The position numbers were made by a program, and so were the translations under genes. The notes beneath the pieces are model-generated. The model saw only the letters and a program-made list of their open reading frames with translations. It was not told where the DNA came from and did no database searches. A DNA stretch of 55,484 bases, from the NCBI RefSeq assembly GCF_006265175.1, contig NZ_VDCQ01000066.1:1-55484 (forward strand). Direction: 5' to 3'. Shown piece by piece: positions 16,599 through 27,832 of this stretch; position 1 is the stretch's first letter; each line of letters starts with the position of its first letter. Origin of the DNA: Paenibacillus hemerocallicola. Its GTDB lineage: Bacteria; Bacillota; Bacilli; Paenibacillales; NBRC-103111.

Positions 16599-18140
16599 TT
16601 ACCGGGACAAAAATTTGAGAGGATTCTCGGCTACGCCGTTGCGTTGAATCTCAAAGTGCAGATGTACGCCGGTGGAATCGCCGGTGCTGCCCATGACGCC
16701 GATTTTCTCGCCTTTTTCGACGATTTTGCCTTTCGTCGTCTCGATCTTGCTCAGATGCCCGTACACGGTAACGTAGCCGTTCTTATGGTCGACGACAACC
16801 TTATTGCCATAGCCGTCGCCTTTGTCGCCCGTATACGTGACTACGCCGTTATCGGCAACGACGATGTTGCGGTTTCCGGTTATATCGACGCCTTTGTGCA
16901 TTTTGCCCCAGCGCATTCCGAAATAGTCGGAGAGCTTGGCGCCTACGACCGGCCAGATGAACTTGCCGCTGCCTTCGCCGAGAATCACCTTCGTGCCTTT
17001 CTTGGCATATTCCGGAACCGGCTGCTCGATGATTTCTTCGTCGACAAGCTCTTGGTCCATCATATAGCCGTTCGCCTTCGTCACGAGAAACGTTACTTTC
17101 TTCATGCCGTTCTTGCCGGGCTTGATCGTCTGAATTTGGCCGGCCCGCATCGTATCGTCTTTCTCGTAGATAATTTCGTGCTGCACCTCTTGATTCTCGA
17201 CGATTTTCTCCACCGTCTTCACGGTGAGCGCAGGCTTTAACATCGTTACATCGAGAACATCGCCTATTTTGATCTTATCGTCTTGAATCCACGGATTTTT
17301 CTCATAGATGAGCTGCTTCGAGATGCCCAATTTCTTGGCGATGCATCCGACGCAATCTCCTTTTTCGACCGTATACTTGCTGGGAGCGACGTCGCCGGTC
17401 TCCAGCTTGACGATCAAGTCTTCGGGCTTAGCAATGTCCTCGGGCTTGATCTCGGTGATCTTCAAGTCGACCTTCTCCATAAACTCGGCCGATTGGACCA
17501 CCGTTTCTCCGACTTGCGGCTCTGGAGCCACGGAGAGCACGGAGACGCGTCCGTCTTTTTTCTGATTCTGGGGGACGTACTTCCCTTTGATCCGATTCAA
17601 TACGTCTTCAGCCATTTCTTTGTCTTTCACGATACCGACCAGCTTATCATTGACGACCAGTTGTACGCCGACCGCGTGAGACTTCAGCAACCCGTCCAGA
17701 TTCATCAGGGCAGCTTCGTCATCGCTTTGGATTTTGTAAGCCTTTTCAGCTTTATAGGCGACCTCGTCCGAATTCAGCACCATATGTACGTTCGGATTAT
17801 TCTCTTCCAGCTGCTTCACTTTCCCTATAATGTAGTCTTCCACAATCTTGGGATCACTCACCGTACCCGCGATCTGACTGCCTACATATACATGATACAC
17901 CTCATAGGTGTGCAGCTGTACGTATTCATTGCCTCCGACCGATATGGAAGCCAATAGTCCCAAGGCGCCAACGCCTTGCAATAAGCGGAGCTTGTAGGTC
18001 CGCAGCAACGACTCCGTGCGATGAAGAGGCCGTTGTTCCTTTATTTTTTCAGTCAAGCTTTCGTATTGAGCCTTGGAGAACATGCGCTTCGTTTTGTCCA
18101 GCGCAGCCATGACCCAATCTTTACCCTTGAATGACTTCAT
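16599..18140 (-). CDS. Membrane-anchored M23 peptidase with LysM and G5 domains
   Basis: The protein has 513 residues. A cytoplasmic basic N-terminus leads to one membrane segment (about 52-69). The extracytoplasmic part has a poorly defined region, a LysM motif (about 256-299, YTVEKGD ... INPW-like KNPW), a G5-like domain (about 300-385), and a C-terminal M23 endopeptidase domain with zinc ligands H415 and D419 (MHKGVDI) and H495 (HLHFE). It should bind and cut peptidoglycan cross-links. It lies immediately upstream of walR, the master regulator of such enzymes, but is terminated separately. I saw no WalR box (paired TGTWAH, 11-bp spacing) before it. Confidence 0.92.
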   Translation of the reverse strand: MKSFKGKDWVMAALDKTKRMFSKAQYESLTEKIKEQRPLHRTESLLRTYKLRLLQGVGALGLLASISVGGNEYVQLHTYEVYHVYVGSQIAGTVSDPKIVEDYIIGKVKQLEENNPNVHMVLNSDEVAYKAEKAYKIQSDDEAALMNLDGLLKSHAVGVQLVVNDKLVGIVKDKEMAEDVLNRIKGKYVPQNQKKDGRVSVLSVAPEPQVGETVVQSAEFMEKVDLKITEIKPEDIAKPEDLIVKLETGDVAPSKYTVEKGDCVGCIAKKLGISKQLIYEKNPWIQDDKIKIGDVLDVTMLKPALTVKTVEKIVENQEVQHEIIYEKDDTMRAGQIQTIKPGKNGMKKVTFLVTKANGYMMDQELVDEEIIEQPVPEYAKKGTKVILGEGSGKFIWPVVGAKLSDYFGMRWGKMHKGVDITGNRNIVVADNGVVTYTGDKGDGYGNKVVVDHKNGYVTVYGHLSKIETTKGKIVEKGEKIGVMGSTGDSTGVHLHFEIQRNGVAENPLKFLSR

Positions 18141-18337
18141 GAGCTTCTCCTCTTACATTGGTTTTTTACGAAACTTGGCAACATTCGGCAACAAAAGCCG
18201 ACACCAATGTTTTTACTTTACCACAGACTGTCTATCAGTTTCAACTTTCTGTAGGTAAAGACCTTTGAGAGGATCGTGAAGGCAGGCGGCAACTGCAACG
18301 TACGAGACCATCGCTTCTATTGGATAACCTGGCTATT

Positions 18338-18907
18338 CTAGTATTTGTTCACTATGTCCATCAGTTTGGCAACTTGTTCGGGCTTTAAGTATTGACCCAC
18401 GATCTTCTCGATCTCCTCCAGCTCCGTAGCGGTGAGTCCGTCCTCGAGTTTTGTCGAAATATGCTGGAGTTCTTGCTCGGGCAGTTGGGAAATAAGCATA
18501 GAAAATATGGTTACCTTGTCTTCCTCCGAAAGCATTTCCCGTTTCTTCTGAAACTGTTCGGCGCTGATCACCACTTTTTCTTTGCTCCGGGCCTCCTCTG
18601 TACCGGTTTGCGACCAAGCGGCGACGGCGTCGTCCTGCGGCGTCGTGGCGTCCTTGCTTGCATCGGGCTGCGGCGCCCTCTCCTTTCCCTGTTGTGGCGT
18701 TCCCCCCTGACCTACTATATTCGACCCGGTCCACAATTTTGCAACAAATTCTGAAAATTCCATCTGCTTTGTCGGCAATACCGCCTCGTAAGGCTTCAAC
18801 ATCTCCTGAACAAACACGTTCATCACATAAAAAGTCGTTGCCGCGGATATCGATGCAACCACAATCGCCGTTACGATCATTTTACCGAGCCAGCCAAAAA
18901 ATTTCAT
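18338..18907 (-). CDS. Membrane-anchored protein of unknown function
   Basis: The protein has 189 residues. A single N-terminal membrane helix (about 8-33, MIVTAIVVASISAATTFYVM) is followed by a low-complexity Pro/Gln/Ala linker (about 65-105) and a charged helical C-terminal domain rich in Glu, Lys and Leu (EEDKVTIFSMLISQLPEQEL, LTATELEEIEKIVGQYL). I do not recognise a named family; the layout resembles membrane-tethered regulators of Paenibacillaceae. It is co-oriented with the M23 peptidase gene, about 200 bp upstream of it. Confidence 0.7.
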   Translation of the reverse strand: MKFFGWLGKMIVTAIVVASISAATTFYVMNVFVQEMLKPYEAVLPTKQMEFSEFVAKLWTGSNIVGQGGTPQQGKERAPQPDASKDATTPQDDAVAAWSQTGTEEARSKEKVVISAEQFQKKREMLSEEDKVTIFSMLISQLPEQELQHISTKLEDGLTATELEEIEKIVGQYLKPEQVAKLMDIVNKY

Positions 18908-19024
18908 GCTGCCGTCCCCACCTTTTGACGCTTTTGCGCTGCTTAATCATGCCAGTAGCATCAGTATTGACGGAAACGGGAGGCTTGAAACCGCGTTATC
19001 GGGAAAAAAGGGGCTGAAGAAAAC

Positions 19025-19067
19025 GAAAAAGCCGCCTTCCACGACCTATGGCCGTAAAGGGCGGCTT
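19025..19067 (-). terminator. purA terminator
   Basis: On the minus strand AAGCCGCC pairs with GGCGGCTT around a 23-base loop, followed by TTTTTCG. It lies 26 bp past the purA stop. Confidence 0.75.
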
Positions 19068-19092
19068 GCTTGTCAGCTAGCGCGATCTATGT

Positions 19093-20479
<1,387 letters not shown>

Positions 20480-20481
20480 TG

Positions 20482-20520
20482 AAAAACGAACAATTACACG
20501 AATGACCGTGTAATTGTTCG
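20482..20520 (-). terminator. Terminator of the dnaB transcript
   Basis: On the minus strand CGAACAATTACAC pairs perfectly with GTGTAATTGTTCG (13 bp) and is followed by TTTTTC. It ends the rplI/dnaB transcript before the purA promoter. Confidence 0.9.
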
Positions 20521-20583
20521 GAAATCATACACAATCGACAAAAAAGAAGAAACTTTGGCGGCGTATTCGGAACAGGTTCCCCG

Positions 20584-21951
20584 TCAGCCAAATCCCGCTG
20601 CGGCTTCTTGATGCGCACGGTCAAGACTTACGAACTTGTTGTAGTTTTTCAGAAAGGCGAGCTCCACCGTTCCGACCGGACCGTTCCGCTGCTTGGCGAT
20701 AATGATCTCGATAATGTTCTTCTTCTCCGACTCTTTATCGTAATAATCGTCGCGGTACAGAAACGCCACGATGTCGGCATCCTGCTCGATCGAGCCCGAT
20801 TCCCGCAAGTCCGACATCATCGGCCGCTTGTCCTGACGCTGCTCGACGCCCCGGCTGAGCTGGGACAGCGCGATAACCGGAACGTTCAGCTCGCGGGCGA
20901 TCTGTTTCAGCGTCCGGGATATTTCCGATACTTCCTGCTGTCGGTTCTCGCCGGCTTTGCCCCTGCCTGCAATGAGCTGCAGGTAGTCGATCAAGATCAT
21001 GCCGAGACTTTTCTCCTGCTTCAGCCTGCGGCACTTGGCCCGAATATCCGCTACGGTAACGGAGGGAGAATCGTCGATATATATATTCGCTTCAGACAGC
21101 GTACCGATGGCCATCGTCAGCTTCTCCCAATCGTCTCCTTCCAGATGCCCGGTACGCATCCTCGTCGCATCGACGTTCGCCTCCGCGCAGATCATCCGCT
21201 GGACGAGCTGCGCGGCGCCCATTTCGAGACTGAAGATGGCCACCGTCTCCTTCGCCCGTACACCGACATTCTGGGCGATATTCAGCGAGAACGCCGTCTT
21301 CCCTACGGACGGACGCGCCGCTACGATAATCAAGTCGGACCTTTGGAAGCCGGACGTCATCTTGTCCAGATCGGGGAAGCCGGACGGAATTCCGCTTGTC
21401 CCGCCTTTATTATTGTACAGAAACTCGACCTTCTCGAACACTTCCATCAGCACGTCGCGAATGGATACGAATCCGCTGCCCGATTGGCGCTGCGATATTT
21501 CCAGAATGCGCTTCTCCGCATCGCCGAGCAGGCTGCTGACGTCATCTTCGCCGGCGTAGCCGCTCGATACGATTTGCGTCGCCGTGCGGATCAACCGGCG
21601 CAGCATCGATTTTTCTTCGACGATCTGCGCATAGTAGTCCACGTTGGCCGCGGTAGGCACCGCATTGGCCAGCTGGCTTAAATAGCTGACCCCGCCGATA
21701 TCCTCCAGCTGTTGGTTGTCCTGCAGCCGGGCGGTCAGCGTAATCAAATCGATCGGCTCATTCTGCTGGGCCAGCTCGAGCATGGCGCCGAATATATGTT
21801 GATGGGACGTCCGGTAGAAGTCGTCGCTGCCGACCCGCTCCATGACCGTGATCAGCGATTCGCTTTCGAGCAGGATCGCTCCGAGTACCGCTTGCTCCGC
21901 TTCCAAATTTTGCGGCGGAATGCGGTTTTCGAGAAACTGTTCCCCGTTCAT
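20584..21951 (-). CDS. dnaB: Replicative DNA helicase DnaB (DnaC in Bacillus)
   Basis: The protein has 455 residues with the N-terminal DnaB domain (about 10-115) and a RecA-like ATPase domain. The Walker A motif is ARPSVGKT (212-219), and Walker B (MILIDYLQLI) and QLSRGVEQR are clear. The hexamer unwinds DNA 5' to 3' at the fork and recruits primase. ATG at 21951 has AAGGAG six bases upstream. No intein is present. It follows rplI in the canonical gdpP-rplI-dnaB order. Confidence 0.97.
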   Translation of the reverse strand: MNGEQFLENRIPPQNLEAEQAVLGAILLESESLITVMERVGSDDFYRTSHQHIFGAMLELAQQNEPIDLITLTARLQDNQQLEDIGGVSYLSQLANAVPTAANVDYYAQIVEEKSMLRRLIRTATQIVSSGYAGEDDVSSLLGDAEKRILEISQRQSGSGFVSIRDVLMEVFEKVEFLYNNKGGTSGIPSGFPDLDKMTSGFQRSDLIIVAARPSVGKTAFSLNIAQNVGVRAKETVAIFSLEMGAAQLVQRMICAEANVDATRMRTGHLEGDDWEKLTMAIGTLSEANIYIDDSPSVTVADIRAKCRRLKQEKSLGMILIDYLQLIAGRGKAGENRQQEVSEISRTLKQIARELNVPVIALSQLSRGVEQRQDKRPMMSDLRESGSIEQDADIVAFLYRDDYYDKESEKKNIIEIIIAKQRNGPVGTVELAFLKNYNKFVSLDRAHQEAAAGFG

Positions 21952-21979
21952 GTCAGACTCCTTTTCGTACGAAAGGCTC

Positions 21980-22423
21980 TCATTCTTCCGACACTTGAAC
22001 CCGCAGCTCGGCCGTTACTTCCGGATACAGCTTGACTTTCACGGTCGTCGTTCCGAGGGAACGGATCGCGTCGCTCATCTCGATCTTCCGCTTGTCCAGG
22101 TGGATGCCTTTCTTCTCCAGCTCCTCCGCGATCTGCTTGCTCGTGATCGAGCCGAACAACCGGCCGCCTTCGCCGGATTTCGATTTGATCACGACCACCA
22201 TTTCCCCGAGCTTTGCCGCGAGCTCCTGGGCATCCGCCTTTTCTTTATCTTTGCGCTTCGTTTCCGACTGCTTGTGGTGCTCCAGCTGCTTGACGTTTCC
22301 TTCGGAAGCCGCCGCTACGAGCCCTTTCGGCAGCAAAAAGTTGCGAACGTATCCTTCGGACAAATCCTTGACTTCTCCCTTTTTCCCCTGGCCCTTCACA
22401 TCTTTCAGAAATATCACTTTCAT
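21980..22423 (-). CDS. rplI: 50S ribosomal protein L9
   Basis: The protein has 147 residues. The N-terminal 23S rRNA-binding domain begins [20 protein letters not shown] and includes [11 protein letters not shown], then a long connecting helix rich in Lys and Glu leads to the C-terminal domain. L9 binds domain V of 23S rRNA and extends from the large subunit. Its ATG overlaps the gdpP stop by four bases, so translation is coupled. Confidence 0.97.
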   Translation of the reverse strand: MKVIFLKDVKGQGKKGEVKDLSEGYVRNFLLPKGLVAAASEGNVKQLEHHKQSETKRKDKEKADAQELAAKLGEMVVVIKSKSGEGGRLFGSITSKQIAEELEKKGIHLDKRKIEMSDAIRSLGTTTVKVKLYPEVTAELRVQVSEE

Positions 22424-24381
22424 TCGAACAGCCCCTCCTCTTCATTCATTTGCTTCAATACCCGCTTCAGCTTCTCGAGCGCTTCATCCACCGTTCCGTC
22501 CAGCTGGGTCGCGGCATTGGTCAAATGTCCGCCGCCCCCGAGCCGCTCCATCACGACCTGGACGTTGATCTGCCCGAGCGACCGGGCGCTAATGCCGATC
22601 AAACCGTCGGTTCGCTCGCTGACTACGAAGGAAGCCATAATGTCGGTCATATTTATTAGCGTATCGGCAACTTGCGCAATTAGCAATTGGGAATATTTGC
22701 GCCCGGCGGCCGTACAGGCAACCGCAATATGTTCGTACATAATCTCCGCATGCTTGATGACTTCGGCCTTGCGAATGTACTGCTCCAAATCTTCCTTCAG
22801 CATGCGCTGGATAAGCCCCGAATCGGCCCCGTTGCGCCGCAGGAACGAAGCCGCCTCGAACGTGCGCGCACCGGTGCGAAGCGAGAAGCTTTTCGTATCC
22901 ACCACGATGCCCGCAAGCAGGGCGGTCGCTTCCAGCACGTCCATCGACAGCCGATCGTGGAAATATTGCAGCAGCTCGGTTACAAGCTCGCACGTGGAAG
23001 ACGCGTACGGCTCCATGTAGACGAGCATGGCTTCGTTCAAGAACTCCTCGCTCCGCCGGTGGTGGTCGATCACCATAATGCGGTGCGTTTGCTGCAGCAG
23101 CCTCGGCTCGGCGACCATGGACGCCTTATGCGTATCGACGACGACAGCCAAGCTTCGCGGGGTCGTAATCTGCATCGCCTGCTCCGGCGTAATGAACCAC
23201 TTGTGCAGCTTCTCATCCTCGCGAATCGCTTCCATCAGCTTCAAGATGGACGGGTTCATTCCTTCGAGGACGATATAGCCTTCCTTCTGACTAAGCTGGA
23301 CAGCCTTCAGCACGCCGACCGCCGCTCCGATCGAATCCATGTCGGGAATCCGGTGGCCCATAATGACCACTTTGTCGCTGTCGCGGATCAAGTCCCGCAA
23401 TGCATGCGAAATGACTCGCGCCCGTACGCGCGTGCGTTTCTCCACCGCATTGGAGCGGCCTCCATAGAACGACAGCCGCTGGCCGACCTTGACAGCCGCT
23501 TGATCGCCGCCGCGGCCGAGCGCCATGTCCAAGCTCGTTTGGGCCAGCTGCCCGAGCTCGATCAAGCTTTCCGAGCCCGCGCCGACCCCGATGCTGAGCG
23601 TAAGCGGAAGCTTGTATTCGATTGTCAAATCGCGAACGTCATCCAATATTTCGAATCGGGTCTGTTCCAGCTGCCGCAGCGATTTGTTGTTCATGAATAT
23701 AAGGAAACGGTCGGATGCCGTCCGCCGAAGATAGACACCGTGCTTCTGGGCCCAACCGGTCAGCTCTCCCGTCACCTTCGCGAGCATGACGCTGCGGCTC
23801 TGGTCGTCCATGCCTTGCGTTGCTTCGTCCAGATTGTCCAGCATGACGACACCGATCGCGATTTTTTCTTCCTCGTATTTTTTGGACAGCTGCTTATGAG
23901 CCGTTACGTCCTGAAAGTAAAGAAGGCGGTGCTCCGCTTTCACGTGAACCTGGAATATATTCTTCCCGATTGCCAGATCCAGCTTGCTCTCCTTGTCGTC
24001 CTTGCCCTTCAGACCCGGAAATATTTCGTGCATCGGTTCCCCGATCAACGAATCGCGATCCAGCATTTTTCCGACAAACCCGTTATGCCACTCGATCGTC
24101 CGTTCTTCGTCGTACAAAATGATGCCGATCGGCAGCTCGTTGAACACTTCGTTGCCCGCTTTTTTGATCCGGTGCGACAACGTTCCGACATATTGGTTCA
24201 GCCCTTTGCGAAACGCACGCTCGGCGGCCAGCGTGTAATACGCCAGAACTCCCCCTATCACGAGACCCGCAACACCGAGCACCCACTCATAAAAGAAAAG
24301 CGCGATCGACAGTAGAAGGATGGCGATCGACGACCAATAAATATGAAGTCCATGCCATCGATTCAACAAAAACTTCGGCAT
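22420..24381 (-). CDS. gdpP: Cyclic-di-AMP phosphodiesterase GdpP
   Basis: The protein has 653 residues. Two N-terminal membrane helices (about 15-31 and 34-52) are followed by a degenerate PAS domain (about 80-165), a degenerate GGDEF domain (about 170-300), and the DHH-DHHA1 catalytic module. Metal ligands are visible as H343, D347, D349 ([12 protein letters not shown]), D416 (VVVDTH) and the D439-H440-H441 motif. The enzyme cleaves c-di-AMP, which governs potassium balance, wall stress and beta-lactam tolerance. It is coupled to rplI downstream and lies 19 bp after yybS. Confidence 0.96.
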   Translation of the reverse strand: MPKFLLNRWHGLHIYWSSIAILLLSIALFFYEWVLGVAGLVIGGVLAYYTLAAERAFRKGLNQYVGTLSHRIKKAGNEVFNELPIGIILYDEERTIEWHNGFVGKMLDRDSLIGEPMHEIFPGLKGKDDKESKLDLAIGKNIFQVHVKAEHRLLYFQDVTAHKQLSKKYEEEKIAIGVVMLDNLDEATQGMDDQSRSVMLAKVTGELTGWAQKHGVYLRRTASDRFLIFMNNKSLRQLEQTRFEILDDVRDLTIEYKLPLTLSIGVGAGSESLIELGQLAQTSLDMALGRGGDQAAVKVGQRLSFYGGRSNAVEKRTRVRARVISHALRDLIRDSDKVVIMGHRIPDMDSIGAAVGVLKAVQLSQKEGYIVLEGMNPSILKLMEAIREDEKLHKWFITPEQAMQITTPRSLAVVVDTHKASMVAEPRLLQQTHRIMVIDHHRRSEEFLNEAMLVYMEPYASSTCELVTELLQYFHDRLSMDVLEATALLAGIVVDTKSFSLRTGARTFEAASFLRRNGADSGLIQRMLKEDLEQYIRKAEVIKHAEIMYEHIAVACTAAGRKYSQLLIAQVADTLINMTDIMASFVVSERTDGLIGISARSLGQINVQVVMERLGGGGHLTNAATQLDGTVDEALEKLKRVLKQMNEEEGLFE

Positions 24382-24400
24382 ACGGCTCGCTCCTAAACTT

Positions 24401-25336
24401 CTATGATTTCTTCAATCTGCCTCGGATCGGGAAAGCGACGTCAAACAAGCCGAGCAAAGTGAGCAATTGCATAAATCCCGGCAAAAACGGCATCAGCAGC
24501 ATCGATACGACGACGATAACGTATGGCACCGCCTTCGCCCACCCCCGCGCGTCCGCAACGAAAAAGAAAAAGCCGAACGCCTGAATCGCGAAGGCGAACA
24601 TCAGGAGCGGAATTACGTTGAGAAGCACCATCGCAATCATCGATCCATTCGCTTCCGTGAAGATGAAGCTAAGCACCAATGCGATCAAATAATACCAGAC
24701 GAACGATCTCGGGAGCATCCATTCCTTGGCCGGCTTCATTCCCGGTATGGACTCCCCGTTGCGATTAAGCGCCTTTCTTGCAAGCCAATGCGTGATGACG
24801 CTGTAATACAGCGACAAGCCGATCAAATACAACGGCAGCAGTTGAATCATCATCTCGATCACTTGGTCGATCAGGTTGGCCGGCAGCATTTGCTGGAACT
24901 CGGCCGGGAACGTATCGAGGCTGCTTCTTACGAACACCCGCATCTCATCCGTGACATGAACCCCGAATAGCGTAAGCAGCAGCAAAAACAATAGCATTTG
25001 CGCCAAAAACGCCACGGTCCCGCCCGTGATGACCGAACGCGCCGCCGCCTTCTTTCGGTACAGAACCCCCATCACAATGCTGGGAATAAGCAGAAACAGC
25101 GAGAAAATCGCGGCGACCGTTCCCAGAATACCCGCCCCGAATGCCGCAGTAAGGGCATAAACGACCAACAGCGACAATACATAATAAACAACAAATCGTT
25201 TCGGTTCCAATTTGACAAACAAATAGACCACCGGGATCATGGCCACGCTGATCGCCACCATGACCAACGGGGTAAAAATGAGCAAGAGCAGCACCACCAG
25301 GATGAGGCTCCAAAGCAAGGCTTGCTTGTTTACCAA
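24401..25336 (-). CDS. yybS: DUF2232 membrane protein YybS
   Basis: The 311-residue protein is almost wholly hydrophobic, with about eight transmembrane helices beginning at LWSLILVVLLLLIFTPLVMV. It belongs to the YybS/DUF2232 family, whose transport-like fold has no settled function. I place the start at TTG 25336, where AGAGG lies seven bases upstream, rather than at 25381. It sits directly before gdpP in the order typical of Bacillota. A link with c-di-AMP homeostasis is suggested by position only. Confidence 0.88.
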   Translation of the reverse strand: MVNKQALLWSLILVVLLLLIFTPLVMVAISVAMIPVVYLFVKLEPKRFVVYYVLSLLVVYALTAAFGAGILGTVAAIFSLFLLIPSIVMGVLYRKKAAARSVITGGTVAFLAQMLLFLLLLTLFGVHVTDEMRVFVRSSLDTFPAEFQQMLPANLIDQVIEMMIQLLPLYLIGLSLYYSVITHWLARKALNRNGESIPGMKPAKEWMLPRSFVWYYLIALVLSFIFTEANGSMIAMVLLNVIPLLMFAFAIQAFGFFFFVADARGWAKAVPYVIVVVSMLLMPFLPGFMQLLTLLGLFDVAFPIRGRLKKS

Positions 25337-25567
25337 AACGTCACCTCTTAACGAATCAGGTTGTTCCGATTCCGATTCCACGGTTCCCGGAGAGCGGCTT
25401 CCACTAGTCGGCTATGATACAAATTATAGCACAAACGCATGACAGTGTCCCGTTCGGCCCTAGGCCGTAAAAAACACGAATTTCCATTTGCGGCCAGCAG
25501 GGGAATTCCCCGGGGAAAGCGAATTGCTTCTATATAAGATCGATACCAATTCGGGAGGGACCTTTTT

Positions 25568-26800
25568 TTGAAAAGACGTGCATGTTCTCTTTGTTTGGCT
25601 TTTTGCCTTATTCTGTCCTTGATCGCGCCTGCCGCATTGGCCGCCGATTCCCGTTCTCCGTCCGCGGAAAAATACGTTGTCTTCGGCGATTCTCTGGCGA
25701 TCGGATTTGAGCCCGGAATGACGACGACCTCCGTTCCATACGGATACACCGATCGTCTATATGAGCAAGCCCTCCTGCATGGACGTGCAACAATCGCCAA
25801 TTACGGCATCGGAGGCTTGACCAGTTCGGGCCTGAAGGCGATGCTGCAAGCGGTCGTCGACGGAAGCACCGTAAAAGGCGCGGATATCCAGAAGTCGCTT
25901 CCCGATCCCCGGGCCGATCAAGTCGTCGGTGACACGTCCAAAATCAAAGCCGATATTGCCGCTGCCACGCTCATTACGATTACAATAGGCGGCAACGACA
26001 TCGGAGCCAGCATTTTGTCGGAGCTCACGACGATGGACGACACCCAGTTGGAGGAGTTTTCGACGAAATGGATGAAAACCTATACCGATAATTTGACCTC
26101 CGCGCTCCAAAACATATTCACGATCAACAAAAACGTCCGCATCTATGTGGCCGACCAATATTCCCCGATCCCGGCGGTGCTGAAATCCGAATATCCGAAA
26201 GCGCAAAAATTAAAAGATCGCTTCACCGCCACGCTGAAGCAGGTCGAGCAGTCGTTCCGCAAAAACAGCTATAACATAACGGCCGTTCCCGTAGCGGAAG
26301 CTTTCGTTGGCAATGAAGGACTTTATTCGCACATAGCGATGCGGGACATTCATCCGAACCAAAGCGGCTACGGCAAAATTGCCGAGATCTTCTCGAAATC
26401 GATCTGGGGCGAATACCGGACCGATTTGGCCAAAACCGAGCCGATTACAGTCGTTGTAGCCGGCCGTACCGTCCAGACGAACCATTTGCCCGCCCTGATC
26501 CAGGACAGTACCTTCGTGCCGCTTCGCGAGTATTCGGAAGGGCTCGGTGCGACTGTAGACTGGGAAGACTCCACCAAAACCGCTACCGTGCGCTACAACG
26601 GCAACAGCGTTGCTCTCACGATCGATTCGACTACGATTGCGGTCAACGGCGTCCGGAAGCAGATCGATTTGGCGCCGCCGCACTCCCATGAAAGCGCCGG
26701 AGAGACGAAAACGTACATTCCGCTTCGCCTTATGGCCGAAGGGCTCGGCTTCGACGTTCAGTACGTCCAGCAGTCACGTACCGCCTACATCAATCCGTAA
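25568..26800 (+). CDS. Secreted SGNH/GDSL hydrolase with copper-amine-oxidase stalk domain
   Basis: The protein has 410 residues. A signal peptide (about 1-25, cleavage after APAALA) is followed by a GDSL esterase/lipase domain with the nucleophile S42 in VVFGDSLA, the oxyanion block GGND (141-144) and the catalytic D260/H262 in RDIHPNQSGYG. The C-terminus (about 296-410) is a stalk domain of copper amine oxidase type (FVPLREYSEGLGATVDW, YIPLRLMAEGLGFDV) common on Paenibacillaceae surface proteins. The TTG start has GGGAGGG upstream. It is likely an esterase acting on acylated sugars or lipids outside the cell. It runs against the local gene direction, between the yybS and ECF sigma genes. 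Confidence 0.9.
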   Translation: MKRRACSLCLAFCLILSLIAPAALAADSRSPSAEKYVVFGDSLAIGFEPGMTTTSVPYGYTDRLYEQALLHGRATIANYGIGGLTSSGLKAMLQAVVDGSTVKGADIQKSLPDPRADQVVGDTSKIKADIAAATLITITIGGNDIGASILSELTTMDDTQLEEFSTKWMKTYTDNLTSALQNIFTINKNVRIYVADQYSPIPAVLKSEYPKAQKLKDRFTATLKQVEQSFRKNSYNITAVPVAEAFVGNEGLYSHIAMRDIHPNQSGYGKIAEIFSKSIWGEYRTDLAKTEPITVVVAGRTVQTNHLPALIQDSTFVPLREYSEGLGATVDWEDSTKTATVRYNGNSVALTIDSTTIAVNGVRKQIDLAPPHSHESAGETKTYIPLRLMAEGLGFDVQYVQQSRTAYINP

Positions 26801-26808
26801 ACATGCAT

Positions 26809-26836
26809 AAGGCCACCCGAACCGGGTGGCCTTTTA
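26809..26836 (+). terminator. Terminator of the GDSL hydrolase gene
   Basis: AAGGCCACCCG pairs with CGGGTGGCCTT around AAC, followed by TTAG. It lies between convergent genes and may also serve the ECF sigma gene on the other strand. Confidence 0.85.
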
Positions 26837-26852
26837 GTTCATATCCAAATTG

Positions 26853-27350
26853 TCATCTCGCTTCCATCAGCTCGCGCATCCGTTTGCGCGCCCGGTGCAC
26901 CAGCGTTTTGATCGCATTTTCCGAAACACCGATGTGCTCCGCGATTTCCTTGTAAGAGAGCCCGCGCTGCATCAGCATCAAGAGCACTTGACGGTCTCTC
27001 GGCTTCAGCTCGTTGAGCGCTTGATTAATTTCCATGCGCAGCTCCGCCCCTACGGCTGCTCCTTCCGGCGACACGTCCAATACAGGCATATCCGGAATCG
27101 ACTCCAGCGGAACGTGGATCGATCTCCGTTTCTTCCGCCACTGATCGACGAACAGATGATAACCCGTCTTGAACAGCCAAGCTTTCGCCGTTTCCGGCTG
27201 AACGCGCTTCTCGTACATGCGTACGAACGTTTCCTGCGCCAAATCGGCCGCGTCGCTTTCATTTCCGGTTCTACGCGCCAAATAACGGTGCAGCGGTACT
27301 TGATATTGTTTATATACATGTTGGAACATTTGTTCTTCAGCTTGTGTCAT
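26853..27350 (-). CDS. ECF-type RNA polymerase sigma factor
   Basis: The protein has about 165 residues. Region 2 is seen as LHRYLARRTGNESDAADLAQ with ETFVRMYE, and region 4 as LSYKEIAEHIGVSENAIKTL, then VHRARKRMREL. It should direct RNA polymerase to an envelope- or stress-type promoter. No anti-sigma gene is next to it, which is unusual for this class. I prefer ATG at 27350 because the longer GTG start at 27377 lacks a ribosome site. It lies downstream of rpsR but after that gene's terminator, and converges on the GDSL gene. Confidence 0.88.
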   Translation of the reverse strand: MTQAEEQMFQHVYKQYQVPLHRYLARRTGNESDAADLAQETFVRMYEKRVQPETAKAWLFKTGYHLFVDQWRKKRRSIHVPLESIPDMPVLDVSPEGAAVGAELRMEINQALNELKPRDRQVLLMLMQRGLSYKEIAEHIGVSENAIKTLVHRARKRMRELMEAR

Positions 27351-27485
27351 ATCCGGCCCAGCCTCTTTCGTCTTCACTTTTTGGAATACGCCATAATTGT
27401 ACAGCGCAAACCTTAAGGAGAATGAACCGGAATTCTTAACTTTCTCTTAATTACGTAACCTTTTGCGTTAAGGGGTATGGCGATA

Positions 27486-27514
27486 CAAAAAAAGCAGAGC
27501 GTGTCCGCCCTGCT
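27486..27514 (-). terminator. Terminator of rpsF-ssb-rpsR
   Basis: On the minus strand AGCAG-g-GCG pairs with CGC-t-CTGCT around GACA, followed by a run of T. It lies 22 bp past the rpsR stop. Confidence 0.85.
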
Positions 27515-27535
27515 TTCTTGTATTCGATCCGAGCT

Positions 27536-27811
27536 CTACTCCGTCGTATACGGCAGCAAAGCGATTTGACGAGAGCGCTTGATCGCAATCGTCAGCATCC
27601 GCTGATATTTCGCGGAAGTGCCTGTGACACGGCGCGGCAAAATTTTGCCACGCTCGCTGATGAATTTCTTCAGCGTTTCGATGTCTTTATAGTCAATGTG
27701 AGTAATTTTGTTTGCTGTGAAGTAACACACTTTACGGCGCTTGTTGCGGCCGCCTTTTTTGGAGAACTTGCGTTCGCCGCGGTCTTCTCCACCCTCACGT
27801 CTGTTGTTCAT
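27536..27811 (-). CDS. rpsR: 30S ribosomal protein S18
   Basis: The protein has 91 residues. The conserved core [17 protein letters not shown], then [19 protein letters not shown] and HQRxL-type segment [20 protein letters not shown], is complete. The N-terminal tail is basic and unordered ([14 protein letters not shown]). S18 pairs with S6 on the platform of the small subunit. It is the last gene of rpsF-ssb-rpsR, 21 bp after ssb. Confidence 0.98.
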   Translation of the reverse strand: MNNRREGGEDRGERKFSKKGGRNKRRKVCYFTANKITHIDYKDIETLKKFISERGKILPRRVTGTSAKYQRMLTIAIKRSRQIALLPYTTE

Positions 27812-27832
27812 GCGAGATTCATTCCTTTCTGC

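Noticed and set aside
18141-18260. WalR box upstream of the M23 peptidase gene
   Set aside because: TGTTGC occurs twice, but with 10-bp spacing and without the required A at position 5.
22687-24315. 542-codon plus-strand frame opposite gdpP
   Set aside because: Antisense of gdpP with no ribosome site and no recognisable domain.
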